NCBI GenBank assembly: GCA_937944485.1
Contig: CALDYU010000007.1
Span: forward strand, 1 to 64,000
DNA length: 64,000 bases
Direction: 5' to 3'
Source: an uncultured Flavobacteriaceae bacterium
GTDB taxonomy: Bacteria > Bacteroidota > Bacteroidia > Flavobacteriales > Flavobacteriaceae
Each line of letters begins with the position of its first letter. The first letter of the stretch is position 1. Under the pieces are notes generated by a model. The model was not told the DNA's origin. It saw only the letters and a list, made by a program, of their open reading frames with translations, and did no database searches. Made by a program: the position numbers and the translations under genes. Of this stretch, positions 61,964 through 64,000 are shown one piece after another.

Positions 61964-62773
61964 ATGAAAGAACAATCATATATTTTAGGTACTGACGAGG
62001 AAGAATTGTTTAGACTCGGTGTACAGCACCAAGTGTGGGCTGAAGAAGCGCAACAAGGGTGGCGAAATGCTAATTTCAGACCAGGGCAAACCATACTTGA
62101 TTTAGGTTGCGGACCTGGGTATTGCACTAAAGAATTAGCATTCATCACAGGTGAAGAAGGAGGGGTCATTGGGGTCGATAAATCTAAAAATTACATTGCT
62201 TTTTTAAATAAAACAGCCAAACAATTCCATTTAAATATTGAAGCCATACATGCTAATTTTGATGATTTAGAACTTAAAACTTCGAGCCTAGATGGCATGT
62301 ATTGTCGATGGGCATTGGCGTGGATACCTAAACCAAAAGAAGTACTTCGAAAGGTGGTCGCTGCATTAAAACCTGGTGCAAAAATGGTTATTCACGAATA
62401 CTATGATTGGGGAGTATTGCAAACAGAACCTCAAAAAGAAAATCTGACCAAAGCTATAAAACAAGCCCTTAAAAGCTTCAAAGATTCAGATAGTGAAATA
62501 GATATCGGCAGATATTTACCCAAGATATTGTCAGAAATAGGAATGAAAATCGTTGGTTTTCGACCTATGGCTAAAATTGCTACGCCTAATAATGGCGTTT
62601 GGCAATGGCCTAAAACTTTTTTTCAAAGCTACTTTCCAAGGTTGGTTTCTCAAAACTACCTTTCAACAACAGAAGTACAATTAGCGCTGCAGGAATTAGA
62701 GGAACTTGAAAAAACAGACGGAGCCAGTATATGCACATGCCTAATGGTAGAGCTTATCGCTGAAAAAATATAA
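61964..62773 (+). CDS. Class I SAM-dependent methyltransferase
   Basis: 269 residues. The SAM loop is ILDLGCGPGYCTKELA, then GGVIGVDKSKNYI, a DGMYCRWALAWIP motif and VAALKPGAKMVIHEY. UbiE/Methyltransf_31-like; the substrate is unknown. Follows the membrane methyltransferase gene by 6 bp. Two different methyltransferases in one transcript suggest a common pathway. Confidence 0.9.
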   Translation: MKEQSYILGTDEEELFRLGVQHQVWAEEAQQGWRNANFRPGQTILDLGCGPGYCTKELAFITGEEGGVIGVDKSKNYIAFLNKTAKQFHLNIEAIHANFDDLELKTSSLDGMYCRWALAWIPKPKEVLRKVVAALKPGAKMVIHEYYDWGVLQTEPQKENLTKAIKQALKSFKDSDSEIDIGRYLPKILSEIGMKIVGFRPMAKIATPNNGVWQWPKTFFQSYFPRLVSQNYLSTTEVQLALQELEELEKTDGASICTCLMVELIAEKI

Positions 62774-62826
62774 CAGTACAAGTCAACCAGCGTTTATCGA
62801 CCTATAAAATTGACGTTCCAATTCCG

Positions 62827-62834
62827 TACTTTTG
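62827..62834 (+). promoter_or_regulatory. -7 promoter box (TACTTTTG) of rpe-ypdA
   Basis: Exact TAnnTTTG match 25 bp before ATG 62860. A TTG at 62810 has only a 14-bp spacer, so the -33 element is unclear. Confidence 0.6.
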
Positions 62835-62859
62835 TAAGAAATACTGAAGATTCCATAAC

Positions 62860-63516
62860 ATGAGTGTAAAAATAGCACCTTCACTACTAGCAGCAGATTT
62901 TGGCAACCTACAACGTGATGTAGAAATGGTAAATCAAAGTGAGGCCGATTGGCATCATATCGATGTGATGGATGGTGTTTTTGTGCCTAATATTTCATAT
63001 GGCATGCCAGTGGTAAAAGCAATAGCCGAATACGCTACCAAACCCTTAGATGTGCATTTGATGATTGTAGATCCGGACCGCTATATAAAAAATTTTGCAA
63101 CGCTGGGTGCCGAAATACTCACTGTGCATTACGAAGCCTGTACCCATTTACATAGAACACTACAAGCCATTAAAGCAGAAGGTATGAAAACGGGAGTAGC
63201 ATTGAATCCGCATACCAGCGTAAATCTTTTAGAAGATACCATTCGAGATATTGATCTTGTTTGCTTGATGAGTGTCAATCCTGGTTTTGGCGGACAGTCT
63301 TTTATTGAAAATACCTATACTAAAGTTCGGGCGCTAAAAGAACTTATAGTTTCGAAAAACTCGAATACCTTAATTGAAATTGATGGTGGTGTGACTTCTA
63401 TAAATGCAAAATCATTAAGGGATGCTGGTGCTGATGTTTTGGTAGCTGGTAGTTTTGTATTCAAAAGCGCAAATCCAACACAAACTATAAGCGATCTAAA
63501 GCAAATAGCAGGCTGA
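62860..63516 (+). CDS. rpe: Ribulose-phosphate 3-epimerase
   Basis: 218 residues, TIM barrel. Signatures are IAPSLLAADFGNLQRDVEM, WHHIDVMDGVFVPNISYG (metal-binding His and Asp), LDVHLMIVDP and the LMSVNPGFGGQSF loop, then IEIDGGV. It interconverts ribulose-5-phosphate and xylulose-5-phosphate in the pentose phosphate pathway. Its stop TGA overlaps the ypdA ATG (TGATG). Confidence 0.96.
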   Translation: MSVKIAPSLLAADFGNLQRDVEMVNQSEADWHHIDVMDGVFVPNISYGMPVVKAIAEYATKPLDVHLMIVDPDRYIKNFATLGAEILTVHYEACTHLHRTLQAIKAEGMKTGVALNPHTSVNLLEDTIRDIDLVCLMSVNPGFGGQSFIENTYTKVRALKELIVSKNSNTLIEIDGGVTSINAKSLRDAGADVLVAGSFVFKSANPTQTISDLKQIAG

Positions 63517-64000
63517 TGGAAGTATATGACCTTGTCATTGTAGGAGGAGGCCCTATAGGAATTGCTTGTGGCTTAGAAGCTCAAAAAAAAGGACTTCGCT
63601 ATCTTATCATTGAAAAAGGCCCCATTGTCAACTCTCTTTTTAACTACCCATCCAACATGCAGTTTTTCTCTTCTTCAGAGAAATTAGAAATTGATAACAT
63701 ACCCTTTATTAGTACTGAAGCAAAACCAAAACGCGATGAAGCCTTAGAATATTATCGTAGAATTGTGACTTCAAATAAGTTACATATTCACCTTTTTGAA
63801 AAAATAGAAACGGTTCATAAAACCGAGAATCTATTTACAATTGTTTCTGATAAGCGAAAGTACAGCGCTTCAAACGTCGTCTTAGCAACAGGCTTTTATG
63901 ATTTGCCTAAAACTTTAGAAGTACCTGGAGAAGATTTGTCAAAAGTTTCGCATTATTATAACAATCCGCATTATTATGCGAGTCAAAAACTTGCCATTAT
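63516..64000 (+). CDS. ypdA: YpdA family putative bacillithiol disulfide reductase, N-terminal part
   Basis: 161 residues, cut by the window end. FAD-binding Rossmann motif VYDLVIVGGGPIGIACGLEA near the start, then a Bdr/YpdA-type IIEKGPIVNSLFNYPSNM and MQFFSSSEKLEIDNIPF, and ATGFYDLPKTLEVPGE. The family lacks the CxxC of thioredoxin reductases and is proposed to reduce bacillithiol disulfide with NADPH. Translation is coupled to rpe by a 1-nt overlap; NADPH supply from the pentose phosphate pathway would fit. Confidence 0.9.
   Translation, partial: MEVYDLVIVGGGPIGIACGLEAQKKGLRYLIIEKGPIVNSLFNYPSNMQFFSSSEKLEIDNIPFISTEAKPKRDEALEYYRRIVTSNKLHIHLFEKIETVHKTENLFTIVSDKRKYSASNVVLATGFYDLPKTLEVPGEDLSKVSHYYNNPHYYASQKLAI

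Overview
The window is chromosomal DNA from a low-GC member of the Bacteroidota, almost certainly a marine-type Flavobacteriaceae (Maribacter/Zobellia-like). The evidence is many promoters of the Bacteroidota -7 type TAnnTTTG, a short RpoD without region 1.1, parts and cargo of the type IX secretion system (T9SS), a Na+-NQR operon, a zinc-ribbon-less AccD, and lipoproteins and beta-barrels of flavobacterial type. No rRNA, tRNA, prophage, transposase or CRISPR array was seen. The species cannot be fixed from this alone.

Layout. 1-3.1 kb: end of a PorP/SprF protein, a ClpP peptidase, and a PorE-like TPR/propeller/OmpA protein. 3.2-10.5 kb: small secreted protein, GNAT, O-methyltransferase, then minus-strand PAP2 phosphatase and TatA, and a minus-strand run of M1 metallopeptidase, a DUF6702-like protein and two paralogous carboxypeptidase-regulatory-domain proteins. 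10.8-19.9 kb: a five-gene locus of two tandem modules. Each pairs one or two phage-tail-fibre-like secreted proteins with a protein carrying a T9SS type B sorting domain. 20-26 kb: Tat-exported M15 peptidase, M48 peptidase, a 55-residue membrane protein, gpmI, map, a GxxExxY gene between inverted repeats, and a methyltransferase. 25.8-33.5 kb (minus): apbE, a 120-residue protein, and nqrFEDCBA in map order. 33.6-39.3 kb: T9SS plug protein, DUF3667 protein, apaG, a broken four-helix-bundle gene, a P5C dehydrogenase, DinB-like protein. 39.6-47.8 kb: rsmG, desaturase, aminotransferase, AraC regulator with a SnoaL-like lipoprotein, trkH and trkA. 48-55 kb: ubiE-porT, an RNA methyltransferase, a TamL-like barrel, fbaA, accD. 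55-64 kb: two unknown proteins, rpsO, pnp, rpoD, VF530-trmL, two methyltransferases, and rpe overlapping ypdA.

How genes work together. PorT, the plug protein, PorP/SprF and PorE-like proteins, plus two proteins with type B CTDs, point to a working T9SS. ApbE would flavinylate NqrB and NqrC. TatA would help export the Tat-signal M15 peptidase.

Most unusual signals. (1) Three small insertions end in inverted arrays of short repeats: four CAGTnnn heptads at each end inside the nqr operon, four ATTATnn heptads at each end around the four-helix-bundle pseudogene, and three CAC(G/T)AAT motifs at each end around GxxExxY. They may be one class of compact mobile unit. In the GxxExxY case the next gene's start codon lies inside the end repeat. 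(2) The tandem tail-fibre/T9SS locus may encode a surface fibre and its secreted partner.
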